From Acanthaster planci (taxonomy: Eukaryota > Echinodermata > Asteroidea > Valvatida > Acanthasteridae): DNA of 64,000 nt. The stretch's first letter is position 1. Each line of letters starts with the position of its first letter. The notes beneath the pieces were generated by a model. It was not told where the DNA came from. It was given only the letters and a program-made list of their open reading frames with translations, and made no database searches. Location: positions 666,407 through 730,406 of the forward strand of contig NW_019091436.1 of NCBI RefSeq assembly GCF_001949145.1, in the 5' to 3' direction. The position numbers and the translations under genes were made by a program. Below are positions 26,142 through 37,756 of this stretch, one piece after another.

Positions 26142-29100
26142 TCACAACTTCTGCTTGTACTTGCGTACAAACTGGGCGACGTCAAACTTACGCTTGCAAC
26201 CGTTGTAGTTCATGTAGCGGATCTTGCCAAAGACAGGTCTCTCTGCCCAGCCCTGATCATGGATGCCACAGATGGACCACATACAACCTGTTCATCACCA
26301 AAATATTAAAAGCTTGATAATTTAAATCGTGACAAAGGGTAGTGTGATTACAATAAGACCTTCCTCCATATGATAAAGGTGATACATGCCTTTTGTGCCA
26401 TCTGTCAAAGAACCTTTATTTTCAAATTACAGAATTGGCTGAGTTCAATGCCATTTTCAAACTGCCTTTCTGACTAGCTGAGCGAGTACCTTCTGATGAA
26501 ATCGTCAACAATCCTGTGGACATGTGATCTTGAATACCCTACACATTGGTCAAACAAACTCTCTTGATCTCGGATCAGTGGGTTTAACGGTGTGGGAGAC
26601 ACCTGTTTTTATTTCCAAGCCTAGAGTGAGGGAAATGAACATTGGAAACCTAAATTCCTTCACTTACCCACATATCCGTTGGGATCTCGGCCATCCAGGC
26701 TGTATTTGTCATTGAGATAGATGGCTATCTCCAGAGCATCCTCTGGGGACGGAGTCCATTCCAAAATCTTCTTGGCCCAGTACATCCTCAAGAAGCCGTG
26801 CATCTTGGCTTCCTTGACAAGCTGGACCTGGTCCAAGAAAGTGACCGGTCAGTCAGGCTACATTTTGCAATTTCAAAATTCCTAATTTACAAGCTGCACA
26901 CTGTCAGCTTCCAGTTCCTACAAAATGAACAGAATCTACACACCCCTGGGTAGACAATGACCAAGGACAACGACCCAGCAAATGACCGTGATACTTGAGG
27001 TTGTAACGAGCAGGTGCATTTTGGGTTAATAGGATCCAGTTTGAATTACTGTGCAATACCTGGGCTGCGTTCCACAAGTCATCATGCGTCCTGGCCTTCT
27101 CTAGCTGTTCCTTGCTGTAGACATACTCCCTCTTATCCTTGGCATGCACCTTCAGGGTCTCCTTCGCCCAGTCGTTGGTCCCTGAGGAAAAACATGCATG
27201 CTACTAAACTTATCTGAAATGCTGTCTATTTCCTCAAGTGTGGTCTCTGGACCATATCGACCTTGCTGATGCAACATTTAAAATAGTCATGAGTGCCAAA
27301 CTAAACCCTTGGCAGCATTCCACAGGAAAATTCTTGGTAAAACCCACGGAATCAGGTAGGGACGGAAAACCCAATCCACATGTGGTTCGGGTTCGAATCC
27401 CGGCCAGGTCCACACGTGGATTGGGTTTCCAGTCCCTACCTGATTCCATGAGTTTCACTCAGAATATTCCTCTGGGATTTTCCTCCCACCTCTAAAACTG
27501 TAACTGCTTCTCATTGTCTCCTCTCTACAGGTTTCTTCAGGCTTGTGAGCTACAGTCCCTAGGGGCGCTTTTTAGGAATCCTTGGTGTCATTAAACAGAA
27601 ATTATTAATAATAATAATAAATTCCACTAGAGAGGAAGCACAACTTTGAAATCCCATTCATTTTGCTTTCCTAATCTATGAGGTTAGAACAGGCTCCAGT
27701 TATGAGCGACCAATATTCAATTCTGTACTCTTCAGTTCATCGATTATCTTCTTTCCCAGTTAAGACCAATCAGAGGAGAACTCATATTGCTAGTCTCAGA
27801 CAATGTACAAAAGAAATGAAGTTTCACCTTGAGGCTCAAGTAAATGCACCTTTGGAAGTTTAATTGAACACAGCAAACATACTTCAGTGTGTCATACGGC
27901 AAGGCAATTGTTTAAGCAAGTACCTTCAATAGAATCATAGTGCTCATTGTAGAAGCAGAAATTGTCCGCCAGCTCACGTCGAACGACGCTCTCCTCAATG
28001 TACGATTCTACTGACTTGCTATACTTGCTGCGATGACCACGCACAACCAGAGCGGCTCGCTGAGCAGATACCTGACCTGCACAGATAATATGCAACAATC
28101 ACAGGGCAAGTCTTTCACCATGTTACTGACTGCACGAATAGGCAACCTGCAGTGGTAATGGTGGGACACTTCTGTTATGGCAGGTATGCCAACACTTGTG
28201 CATGCAGATCGTCACTGTATGAAAAATATGACAAAACATCATCAGTCGTACAGTGAACTGACCTATCTTATGCACAAAGTCTCATGCACGAATTACGGTC
28301 ACTTTGAAGTGCTGCGAGAGACTGGTCACTTCCTGGTGCAACTGGTGAAAAGACAGCTTATTTCAGCTGCGTGTAACTTAAATGGAGGAAAGTGGTAAGG
28401 ACAAAAATATATCTTGATAATCAGGAAGCAGGATTCTCCTTGCAGCACATCTTTTGCCTATTATTCCTCAGCCCCAAAATCTGCTAAGCGACATTTTCTG
28501 CAGCTGCACACAGAACCTTGTTGCGACACATACCAAAGTGAATCCAGGGTGAGAGATTACTCAGTGCCGTCTTGTTGGGGTTGTTCCTGTCTGCCTCAAA
28601 GTACTTGAGTCGTTGGAGGCAGAATTCTTCCAGCATCAGCAGGCCTGCTTTGGTGCCTGGTTTAGCCCACGAAACCTCTTCAACCGTACGGTCGACATCA
28701 AGGGAGCAATCTGCAGCTTCCCAATCCACTGGCTGTGGGAACAAGGCCATATTAGGGAGCAAGTTTATGATGTGTTTCATGGACAAGAATGAGAAATACT
28801 TTTTTACACCGGGTGACAACTGCCTTGATTTCATTACTGAACCAAAAATGAAATGTGTACCTAATGTGAAAGAAATTACTTGGGTAAGCTTTCTCTTTTG
28901 TATTAAGGTCTAATGCTACAGTTCTGTCAACTGCAGTAATTGTATTAAGTTACGTGGAAGTCACCAACCTCAGGCATTGTCTTTGCCTTGTGTGGATGTT
29001 TGACAACGGGAGGGAATTCCGTCAAGAATGTCGATAGCAGTTTGGTTATCTTGGGTCTAATGGTACGAGCGCCATACTCCAGCTTTGGTGAGGCCTCCCA

Positions 29101-31346
29101 ACATGGTACTATGTTATGTGCATCCACCTGTCAGACCAAAAATCATACGAGATGATCCCTGACAAAGCTCAAACCTAAATGACGAGTCATCAACGCCATA
29201 GCCACATCAGTGTACAGCATTTTGATGTCAACTTCCTAGAAACTTCCTGGATCCATGCAAATTCTTTGTTAACAAAATGGGTCATCAATCAAAGTAATAG
29301 TAACTATGGAGCAGTCCTGAATCCAACAGAGTCCTGTAACTCCTACAGAGTTTTTCAAATCTCAGCTTCCCGATCTTTTTTCACTTCAGTTTCCTGGGTT
29401 AGTCCCTAAAGTTAAAACGCTCTTCCCAAATCAATAGAACCATCAAGTTGTCTGATGTGTGCAATGCTGACGTCAATTGGAGTGTTCTTTGGCGACAAAA
29501 TTCTTCGTCTGGAACCGATATCTGTGCTTAAGATGAAGCCAAAGATGGGAACGGGGTTGAGATTTTGAAACAGGCTCGGTGTCAGCTTCTGACACTTTCT
29601 GTTTTACTTAGGATTGGCAGATATAACAAATATGACAAAGACAGTTTTCCTAAATTCACATTGAGAGATCAAGCAATGACCTGACAGACAGGAATATGTG
29701 GCAGACTGTCTGTGGCTTCCTTGACCCACTTGGATGGAACCCTCAGGGGGGAGAAATCTGTCACCATGCCACCGATGCCATGATCTTTGACAAAACTAGG
29801 CAGCACATCTGTGGCTTCACCAGTTAGAAGATGGAATGGTATGTCAAGCTCTTTAAGTTCCTGAAAAATAAACAGATCAAATTATTCAACCATTCCTAAA
29901 TTAATACAAATTAGACTTTTTCTTTCCAGTGATCTCTAAGTGGGGATGCAGTACCCTTTTTTAGGCTAAATTATAAAGCATTTGGAAAAATATTTCAATA
30001 TGGATAAAATTCCAAACTTTGGGAAGGTGATTTTTCTCGTCATCAAGTATTTTCATGGGTGTAATTGGATAAACATCTGCTCAGCACCATGCACATGTGA
30101 GACCTGACCTCAAATTATGCATGCATAACGAGACTCAGTCGCATTCCCTAATAACATAAATGAATACACATCATGGTGCTCATGCCTTCATTAAAGATTG
30201 CCAACAAGGGAAACACAGAGCCCATTCCTTTCAAATTGATATTTAAATACCTTAAGTTAAAGCTATGCCAAAACCATGACATCAACAACGCACTGACTGT
30301 CGTCTGATTTATATCTAAATAAATGTTAAGTCCAGTAGGAATCATCTGGCTGTGGCTAGGACTAGCACACACATCTCTAGGAAGTGGCAGCATGCACTAC
30401 CTGCTCAACTTCAGCAAGGCCTTTCAGCATGAACCCAAAATGACGGATGGTTGCGTCCAGGAATTTGGGCACCAGGCAGAAGCAGACGTGGAGTGGGACA
30501 GTCAATTTCATGGCAAGACGTTGAGCGTACAACAGACCCCAGTTATCTGAAAAAAAATTGCAGAAAACAGCCCCATTCTAAAACAAAGCTTTGAACAATA
30601 TCGTGAAACAGTATCAAATCACACAAGTTAACCTGAGCTCAGAGTTAAGGCAAGGTTATAAATAAAAAGTTTCTCGTCTGGAATATTTGAAGAAAGGGAA
30701 GAATAAACTTCCGCAAATTAGCAAAACACTCCCTCAAAATTTGGATCCTCAATTTTGAAACCGATGGAAGTCTAGACCGACCCTGTACTCGCTGATCTCT
30801 GGACATCCAGTACAGGATTCCTTGGCAACCCTCAGGTACATCCTGAACTCCTGACAGAACCCTCACTCTTTTCTTATTGAACTTGAAAGCTGAGATTGAG
30901 CTAGCTGTACGAAGACGAAGTGCCATTAATTTCTCCATGATGCCTTGTGCGTCCGAGGTAGACTTCACCTGCAAAATTGAAATTCTTCACAAATTACTTA
31001 TCAGTTCACAGAGATAAAATCTTCAAATCATGTTCATTTCACTCAGTTGACTACATGAATTAATGTGAAGCTACGGAATAACATATTTTCTCCAAAACCA
31101 AATTCAACTGATGAACATTGCCAAAAAAATTCTCAACAGGATGTGACTACTTCTGTCGTTAACTTGTTAAGAAAAACTTTAATTTTAGAATTTGACATTT
31201 ACCTCTTGCTTTGTGGTATCCGATGTCTTGGTTTCAATTTTCAGTTTCTTAGAGGGTAGGGCTGCTGCCTCTGATGATGAGGAATCTTCATGTTTTCTCT
31301 TCCCTTTTTTGGTTGTCTGGTTACTTCCCTTCTCACCCTTCGCCAT
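26142..31346 (-). CDS. PHR: Class II CPD photolyase, 10 exons
   Basis: Flavoenzyme that splits cyclobutane pyrimidine dimers using blue light. Exons in order: 31346-31203, 30968-30782, 30546-30401, 29860-29681, 29127-28969, 28732-28534, 28076-27924, 27181-27060, 26827-26668 and 26287-26142; phases agree and give 531 residues. Both class II signatures are present: [15 protein letters not shown] (364-378) and [20 protein letters not shown] (491-510). W426, W447 and W454 have the 21 and 7 spacing of the class II electron-transfer Trp triad. Residues 1-48 are a Lys/Ser/Glu-rich extension with KKGKRK and KKLK clusters, a likely nuclear signal, before the core opens around RVRVLSG. The end, [14 protein letters not shown], is not truncated. 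Exon 2 uses a GTCGGT donor and exon 4 GTCATT, both weak but required by phase. Cryptochromes are excluded because they are class I-like. Confidence 0.96.
27311..27622. repeat. Fold-back pair of SINE-like units around a box B (photolyase intron 7)
   Basis: About 70-bp arms (27317-27386 and 27408-27477) form a long hairpin; matching ends include GGAATCAGGTAGGGAC and GTCCCTACCTGATTCC. The loop carries GGTTCGAATCCCGGCC, a perfect pol III box B / T-arm. To the right the unit continues to a GGGGCGCTTTTTAGG stretch and ends in an (AAT)n tail at about 27600-27622, as in tRNA-derived SINEs. To the left a different tail runs the other way, so this looks like two units joined head to head. Confidence 0.6.
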
Positions 31347-31620
31347 CACTAAGAAATGAAGAGGGGAACAGGTGGTCTTCAGTCAGTTGAATAAGATGTA
31401 CATCATACATGATGACATCGGGAAAAACTTTCCATTTTGAATATCCAGAAAAACGAACTTTCAGATTGTGCCAATTATCCGTCAACAAGTTTGTTTTTGA
31501 AAATTCTTCTCAAAGTTTGAAACACAAGTGACCTAAGTCAAAAAAGCAACACGTGTATTCACTATAGGCTCAGTAAATTAAAATAACGGAAACGGCCTCC
31601 CGGCTTAGGCACCAATAACC

Positions 31621-31680
31621 TTACCCCCAGAACTGTGGGGTCCGAGCGGACGTCGGACCGACCCCGCAGTCCTGGGGGTA
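31621..31680. repeat. Hairpin element (CAGAACTGTGGGG family)
   Basis: TTACCCCCAGAACTGTGGGG and the right arm CCCCGCAGTCCTGGGGGTA pair, and the inner TCCGAGCGGACG / CGTCGGACCG extends the stem, so nearly the whole element is self-complementary. It lies upstream of the photolyase. Confidence 0.75.
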
Positions 31681-31942
31681 GTTGGCTCCTGCAATCTTAC
31701 AGTTCATTTTGCACAACTCGTGGCACAGGGCTGCGAAGCTCAAAGACAGTTTCCGACAGAATCCTACTATGGCATTCCCTGTCTCTGATTTTCGTCAGTT
31801 GTGCAAATATTTAGTGATATAGAACAATCCTACCTATCGGCGTTCTTGTATGCAGTGCAAGATCGGCTGTTGAAGTTCCAAGTAAAACACCGACTCTAAA
31901 CAAATTAAGTAACACGCTCAGGCCTGGTTACGTAAGCCTGGA

Positions 31943-31952
31943 AGAGGGCGCT
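31943..31952 (+). promoter_or_regulatory. AGAGGGCGCT decamer upstream of the photolyase
   Basis: Perfect decamer about 600 bp upstream of the photolyase start codon, in the photolyase/DUF1349 divergent spacer. Confidence 0.35.
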
Positions 31953-32227
31953 GGCCAACTAGATGGGGGGGGGGGCTAAGTGTGATCCGTCCCCGGGCCC
32001 ATTTTCAAGTCAAGCGGCCTACCTTTGAAGGTCGCAACTCCCCCCCCCCCAAAAAAAAAAAAACTTTACCCTGCAGGGCTCTTAATTGTGCGTTAAGGAC
32101 AAAACGATGATATTAAATTATGGTTTCGATAACTGCAACAACCCACCATGCTAAAAAATTCAATCCTCAGCACAAAATCCTGGATCCGCCCGTACGGTTA
32201 TGCAGTTTTCCAAATTATTGATGATTC

Positions 32228-33240
32228 AGGGTGCAGACCACTAAGCATTAGCATTAAAACTGCCCCTCCCCCGTGTCTTTTGAAAAAGGAGATTGTTTGA
32301 CCCCCAAAATGGTGAGACTGTTTACTAGTAGATCGTTGCCTGAGGATGAACTCCCTGGGTCTTTGAGAATGGCTAAAAACTAAATGGTCCTAAGTGCCCG
32401 AGAAAGTTGAGGTTGTCACTTGAAAAATGGTTGCAATCAGACTTGAAAAAAAAAACGCTTTTTGGGGTGTAATTTTTGTTTTGTGGGAATATTGGAATTT
32501 AATTGGTTNNNNNNNNNNNNNNNNNNNNNNNNNNNNNNNNNNNNNNNNNNNNNNNNNNNNNNNNNNNNNNNNNNNNNNNNNNNNNNNNNNNNNNNNNNNN
32601 NNNNNNNNNNNNNNNNNNNNNNNNNNNNNNNNNNNNNNNNNNNNNNNNNNNNNNNNNNNNNNNNNNNNNNNNNNNNNNNNNNNNNNNNNNNNNNNNNNNN
32701 NNNNNNNNNNNNNNNNNNNNNNNNNNNNNNNNNNNNNNNNNNNNNNNNNNNNNNNNNNNNNNNNNNNNNNNNNNNNNNNNNNNNNNNNNNNNNNNNNNNN
32801 NNNNNNNNNNNNNNNNNNNNNNNNNNNNNNNNNNNNNNNNNNNNNNNNNNNNNNNNNNNNNNNNNNNNNNNNNNNNNNNNNNNNNNNNNNNNNNNNNNNN
32901 NNNNNNNNNNNNNNNNNNNNNNNNNNNNNNNNNNNNNNNNNNNNNNNNNNNNNNNNNNNNNNNNNNNNNNNNNNNNNNNNNNNNNNNNNNNNNNNNNNNN
33001 NNNNNNNNNNNNNNNNNNNNNNNNNCCAGACAAGAATTTCATTTGTGTTTCAGAAATCTCAGGGATGGTGGCGTGCATGCTATTGGGCCCTGAACAGTGC
33101 TGATTTTACACTGTTTTCAACGGGGCTTGAATTAGTGGACTGTACCTTTCATTCCCAGTTTGCGTCATTACACTGGCTATTTTCACACTTTGCCTGGCCC
33201 GAAAAAAGATTTTTGTCCTGAAACTAGCTTTTTAAGAGCA
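32228..33240. repeat. Dispersed repeat, copy B, interrupted by an assembly gap
   Basis: Reverse-complement counterpart of 13560-14160: AGGGTGCAGACCACTAA, AAAAGGAGATTGTTTG, CCTAAGTGCCCGAGAAAGTT to the left of the gap and GCTGATTTTACACTG, GAATTAGTGGACTGTACC to the right. The two copies are about 19 kb apart in opposite orientation. The gap region is longer than the matching part of copy A. Confidence 0.8.
32509..33025. other. Assembly gap (517 N)
   Basis: Unresolved bases inside dispersed repeat copy B, a usual place for short-read assemblies to break. Confidence 0.95.
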
Positions 33241-33356
33241 GAAATACTGCGGCCTAGACAAGGCGTGGAGCTGACGACATCAATAGTTGCACGGTCAACG
33301 TATATACCGCCCTCAATGTCTATCTGTATGTCATTTTACACGACTCGGCCCCGAAA

Positions 33357-36300
33357 ATGGACGGCGGTGATTCGGAGATCTTACTGTCTTCAGATTTTTC
33401 CAACCCGGAGCTGGACCTCCAACTTGCATGGCTGAACGAACCCAAGAAAAACCCGGTGGTTAAAGCTGCTCCTGGACTCCTCATATGTATGGTAATCTTT
33501 CCAACATTCTTAAAACTTAAGTCTGCATTGTTACAAGTTATGCAACTGACGAGCGTATTGGTTTGCTAATGGCATGGTGATTCATAATTTTTGATAGATT
33601 ATTTGGCGTACACAGGGATGGGGGTGGGGTCTTAAGTTCTACCTCGGAAGAAATTCTCCCATGGTTCTTTATCTTTAGGCTGTTTATAAGGTGGAAAGGA
33701 ACACAGCAGATGATTCAGTGTTCGTGGTGGTCTTTTGTTGAAAGTTACTCAAATTTATAACTCCTTAGCAAGTTGGCACAATTGCAGAATACCCCGCCAC
33801 TCACCTTACCTACCTCGTCCGTGGATACAGAGTCATGCTTCCATCCACAAGGCCCACTTCGTATCCCCGTATCCGCGTAGCCGCTCCCTGGGACCCACAT
33901 TGGACTTAGAAAATTCTTCCGCCATCCCCATTCACTTTGCTTTGCAGGACGCACAAGGCCCACTTCGTATCCCCATATCCGCTCCCTGGGACCCACATTG
34001 GACTTAGATAAGTTTTATTCTTCCCTGATGAGTTGCATTCAAATTCAAGGGAGTGCTTCGTTCTCAAGAATGACTTCAATGCTGTACACAACGCGTACCT
34101 GGACGCAGCAAGGATAACCTGGAAGTCGTACAACCTCCACTTGACTACGTAGCCATGGATTTTTAGGGGGGTGTTTCCGCGTGGCAGGGTATTCTGCCAT
34201 TACTCCCTCAATGTTTTTTCAGCAGAATCAATGAATTTTGTTTCCCCGGCCCCCAAAGTTAACCCCTAGCTGATTACAGACTGAGTTTCCTTCACAGGGA
34301 GGATGAATTTTGGTGGGTGAATCGTTGGCCCATCTATAAATGTGTTTGAATCCACGTTCACAAAGAGTACCCACCTCAGTATGCCCTAAGCTCCCCACCA
34401 CCCATTGCGCCCAAGGTTCAGCAACACTCTTGCTAATTTTTCCATTTTCTGTTTGGCCTCAGGATGAGAAGACGGACTTCTGGCAAAAGTGAGTTCCCTA
34501 AGATCACTAGACTCAAACACCCATCTGGATACCTTACTATATTCTGTGCTCTGAGGTTTGGCTGACCGATTGTTCCCTGGTCTGCTTGGTCCAGTCCGGT
34601 CCTGTCCAGTCCAGCCCAGTCCTGGTCTTGACTGGTAATGGACAATATGGGTACATTAGCAAAAAATCTGTATTCAGACTGTGATGAATAAGAGCCCTTC
34701 GTTTCCTCTCTCCCAAATTTCAGTCAAAATGTTATCAAGGTTATAAACATGCAAGACCTGACCATTAATTGCCCACAACAGAACATACTATGAACCAATG
34801 CACGTGCAGGATGACGGTCATGCATTATACATGGAGGTGTCAGAGGTCAAAGTGGTGATGGAGACATCATTCACCCTGAAGGCTGTCAACCAGTTTGACC
34901 AGGTCAGTATTGTCATGATGAGGCAGTAGAAGTTCACAGAAGTTCCCAAGAGTGAGTCTTTCACATCAAAAGTGATTAGAAAAATTTAAAAAATAGTGTC
35001 CATAACAGTTTTGAATCAATTGTGTATAGCAAGTTATATCTCTGAGGTTGATTTTCATGTTCAGGGATCTCTCACTGAATTGTTTTACGTAATTGAGTCT
35101 TCTTGTATCAAAACAACTTTCAAATGCCTTCAAATGCAAAAAACTTACCATACATAGAGACATTTACCGTACCCCCTTTCCATAATCCTACATGTTACAT
35201 GCATATATCACCATGCTTCTGTTTAACATGGTGTATACCTGTATTTCATGGTGTGAGTGGCACATCGTTCAATTTCTGTTTGTTTATTGTAGGCTGGTCT
35301 GCTTGTCCGGTTTGACGAAGATCACTGGATAAAAATGGTAAGAGTGACGACTGGATTTATTGTCCCTTTTGCGGACTCATAAGATGTACACAGACTTGTC
35401 TCTGTATGAAAATCACCAAGACATGACCGGTTTCTATGCTCATCTGAATGGAGGTATCTTTGAGAGATGGTGGTTATTTCATAGATGAATGCAGTATTGG
35501 AGAAAAAGTCCCTTGCATTGTTAAAATAATTGAGAAACTAATATGAGTGCTTTTCAAATTTAGATAAATGCTTTGTTTGACAAACAAATCCTCGAACATG
35601 GCAAAATGACTTTGTCATCTTTGTGAAATGGTAGTGTTTTATTGTTTCATTGATAAAGTTTTTGTTTTGTGCAGTGTGAACATTTTGCTTTGAGCACTGT
35701 TTACTGTGTTTCTGTTTATAACCAGCTTAATATTTCTGTCAGGGCATTGAGTTTGTTGATGGGACTTGTCGTCTGAGTTGTGTGGTAACAAACACCTACA
35801 GTGATTGGTCAACCCAGGACTGGCCTTTGCTCCGTTTGCATGTCAGGATTTTCAGGCTAAGAAACAACTTTGTGGTAAGTCTGAGATGTACTAAACCAAA
35901 CCATCATCAATGAGGGATTAAAGGCCTTGTGCACATTTAAAAATGTACAAAAAGACAATAAATCATCATTGATTTACTCCTTTTCAGTTTGTTTGCTTTA
36001 CGAAGGGGTCACCCAGAAAATTGGTATTCTTTTACTCTTTGAAAAATGATAAAAATATGGATGACTCCAGTATGGATTCCATTGTGATGTTCCACATGAA
36101 GCAATACAGGAGGTCAGATGGCAAATCAAGCCACAGATTTTGGACCAATCATGCTTAACCATTCTGGTTTCCGTCCCTCAGGTGGAGGGCTCAGCAGATG
36201 GCAAGACATGGTCCATGATGAGGATATGCCACCTCCACGTTCCTGAGACAGCCAGCCTTAAGATGGGCCTGATGGCCTGTGCACCAGCTGGCGGTGGTGG

Positions 36301-36361
36301 TCAAGTCACGTTTGACAAACTTGTCATCAAGAAATGTAGCGGGTACCATCACACAAACTAA
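33357..36361 (+). CDS. DUF1349-family protein, 6 exons
   Basis: Small protein of the DUF1349 family, a concanavalin-like beta-sandwich fold that in yeast includes the enolase regulator Ree1; no enzyme activity can be read from sequence. Exons 33357-33491, 34463-34488, 34782-34902, 35293-35337, 35743-35874 and 36182-36361 join in phase to 212 residues. Family hallmarks are TDFWQKTYY (about 49-57), NQFDQAGLLVRFDEDHWIKM (90-109), GIEFVDG (110-116) and VVTNTYSDWSTQDWP (123-137), followed by VEGSADGKTW. No signal peptide or membrane segment is seen, so it is probably cytosolic. The second exon has only 26 bases. The ATG follows a stop-rich leader and a CpG-containing stretch just after an assembly gap. 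Convergent with the next gene. Confidence 0.88.
33846..34010 (+). repeat. 106-bp tandem duplication in DUF1349 intron 1
   Basis: CACAAGGCCCACTTCGTATC through ACCCACATTGGACTTAGA occurs at 33846 and 33952. The first copy has an extra GCGTAGCC-type segment. A local, recent duplication. Confidence 0.9.
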
Positions 36362-36547
36362 CAGAGCTCAGCTTAGGGAAGCTCGAAAGGAGACTAATTC
36401 TGCAGCATTTCTGCTGTCTCCAAGCAGTGTCATGGCAGTCTCTAAGTAAGTAATTAATGCACAGATGATCAGGAGTGTGAGGGACTACGGTTATCATGTT
36501 AGGGAGGAAAAAACACATTCCATAGCTAAATTCAAAAACCAGAACAG

Positions 36548-36553
36548 AATAAA
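36548..36553 (+). terminator. Candidate poly(A) signal of the DUF1349 gene
   Basis: AATAAA about 190 bases after the stop codon, on the coding strand. Confidence 0.5.
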
Positions 36554-37330
36554 GACCCCTAATACTGCTCATCTAATGGCTGACGACAGAAACAGTCGTT
36601 GGTTTTGACCTTCAAATACACCCCTGAAAGTCAGAGAATTCTGTGACCCAAGTGAATTTATCAATTCATATTGCATCATGTTAAGCCAAATCAACTATTT
36701 TTAAATGCCGCTCCTTTCAGGCTTTCTGTGGTGTTTAATGTGTAATATTTCTTCTCTGGCTTCATGTTTGATTCTCCCACATTAATCTGTGAGAAAAGCG
36801 ACACCGTTAAACCTCATTAATAACAGCACTTTTAATACAACTCTCTGCTTTACGTCAAGGAAATTTTTAAGTCCCAATGGTTTAAATGGATTTTCATTAG
36901 TTTCAATCCTGACAGCACAGGTTTTTTGTTGTAACAAGTGGACCTCTTATTAATGACTTTGTCTGGTATTTGGAATCCTTCTGGAAACCGACTACAGAAA
37001 GGCAAACTTCCTTACATTACAACAATGGCTGAAATATCAATGCAAAATTCCAATATGGCATTTAGTGTGCAAAAATTATATTTAATAATTTTGATGTAAA
37101 TAAAATTTCAGTTATTTTTCTGAAAATAAAAGAAGTACATGTACAATCAAATTCAAAACAGTTCGAGTCATATGTTACGCAAATTTGAAAAGGTTTGATG
37201 TTAATGTTTTTCTGTCGGAAAACAAACAAAAGCCATACTTGAGTTACTCAGCAGAGGCTGGGAATGAGGACGGATGAATGACCGACGTCGATGATGATAA
37301 ATACGCACTTGTGGCAAGAAGATTTAAGTA

Positions 37331-37336
37331 TTTATT
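37331..37336 (-). terminator. Candidate poly(A) signal of the 488-aa gene
   Basis: TTTATT on the plus strand, AATAAA on the coding strand, about 420 bases after the stop codon. Confidence 0.45.
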
Positions 37337-37756
37337 TTTACTTCATTATGTCATCACACAAGAGTCATCACACATGAGCATCGACGAACCTGTTAAATGG
37401 CCGGCCACTAACTCCCTTATTTTTATTTTTTATTCTTAACGAGCCTCGGCGTTTCATGTTTTTCTCATCCGATTTTTCAGTGTCTGGGATAACTTGTTAA
37501 ATGCAAGTCTGAAGTTGCAAAGACAATGTCATGGTGTGATTCAGAAAACACTCTCTATACATACTGCAGTAACTGCCTTGTTATAGCACCTCTGGGTGTC
37601 ATACTTTCATTCATAAACGGTGTAATAAATAACTGTACACACAGGAAATGCAAAGCAAACAATCTACCATAAGACCACTGTTTAACGGAGATGAACGGTC
37701 AGCATTAACCGGGCTTGGTCAGGAGAAAAGAAACAAGTGATCGGAGCCTGTTGGTG

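Larger units (their letters stand above)
31347..33356. other. Spacer between photolyase and DUF1349 genes
   Basis: Divergent spacer expected to hold both promoters. It contains a hairpin (31621-31680), an AGAGGGCGCT site, a G-run and a C/A-run (about 31964-31976 and 32040-32064), dispersed repeat copy B and a 517-base gap. No other gene was recognised. Confidence 0.5.
36362..37756. other. Convergent spacer, 3' untranslated regions
   Basis: AT-rich with no gene recognised. It holds the candidate poly(A) signals of both flanking genes, facing each other. Confidence 0.5.

Noticed and set aside
32427-33221. Long frames across the N runs here and at 62209-63397
   Set aside because: They are open only because unknown bases contain no stop.
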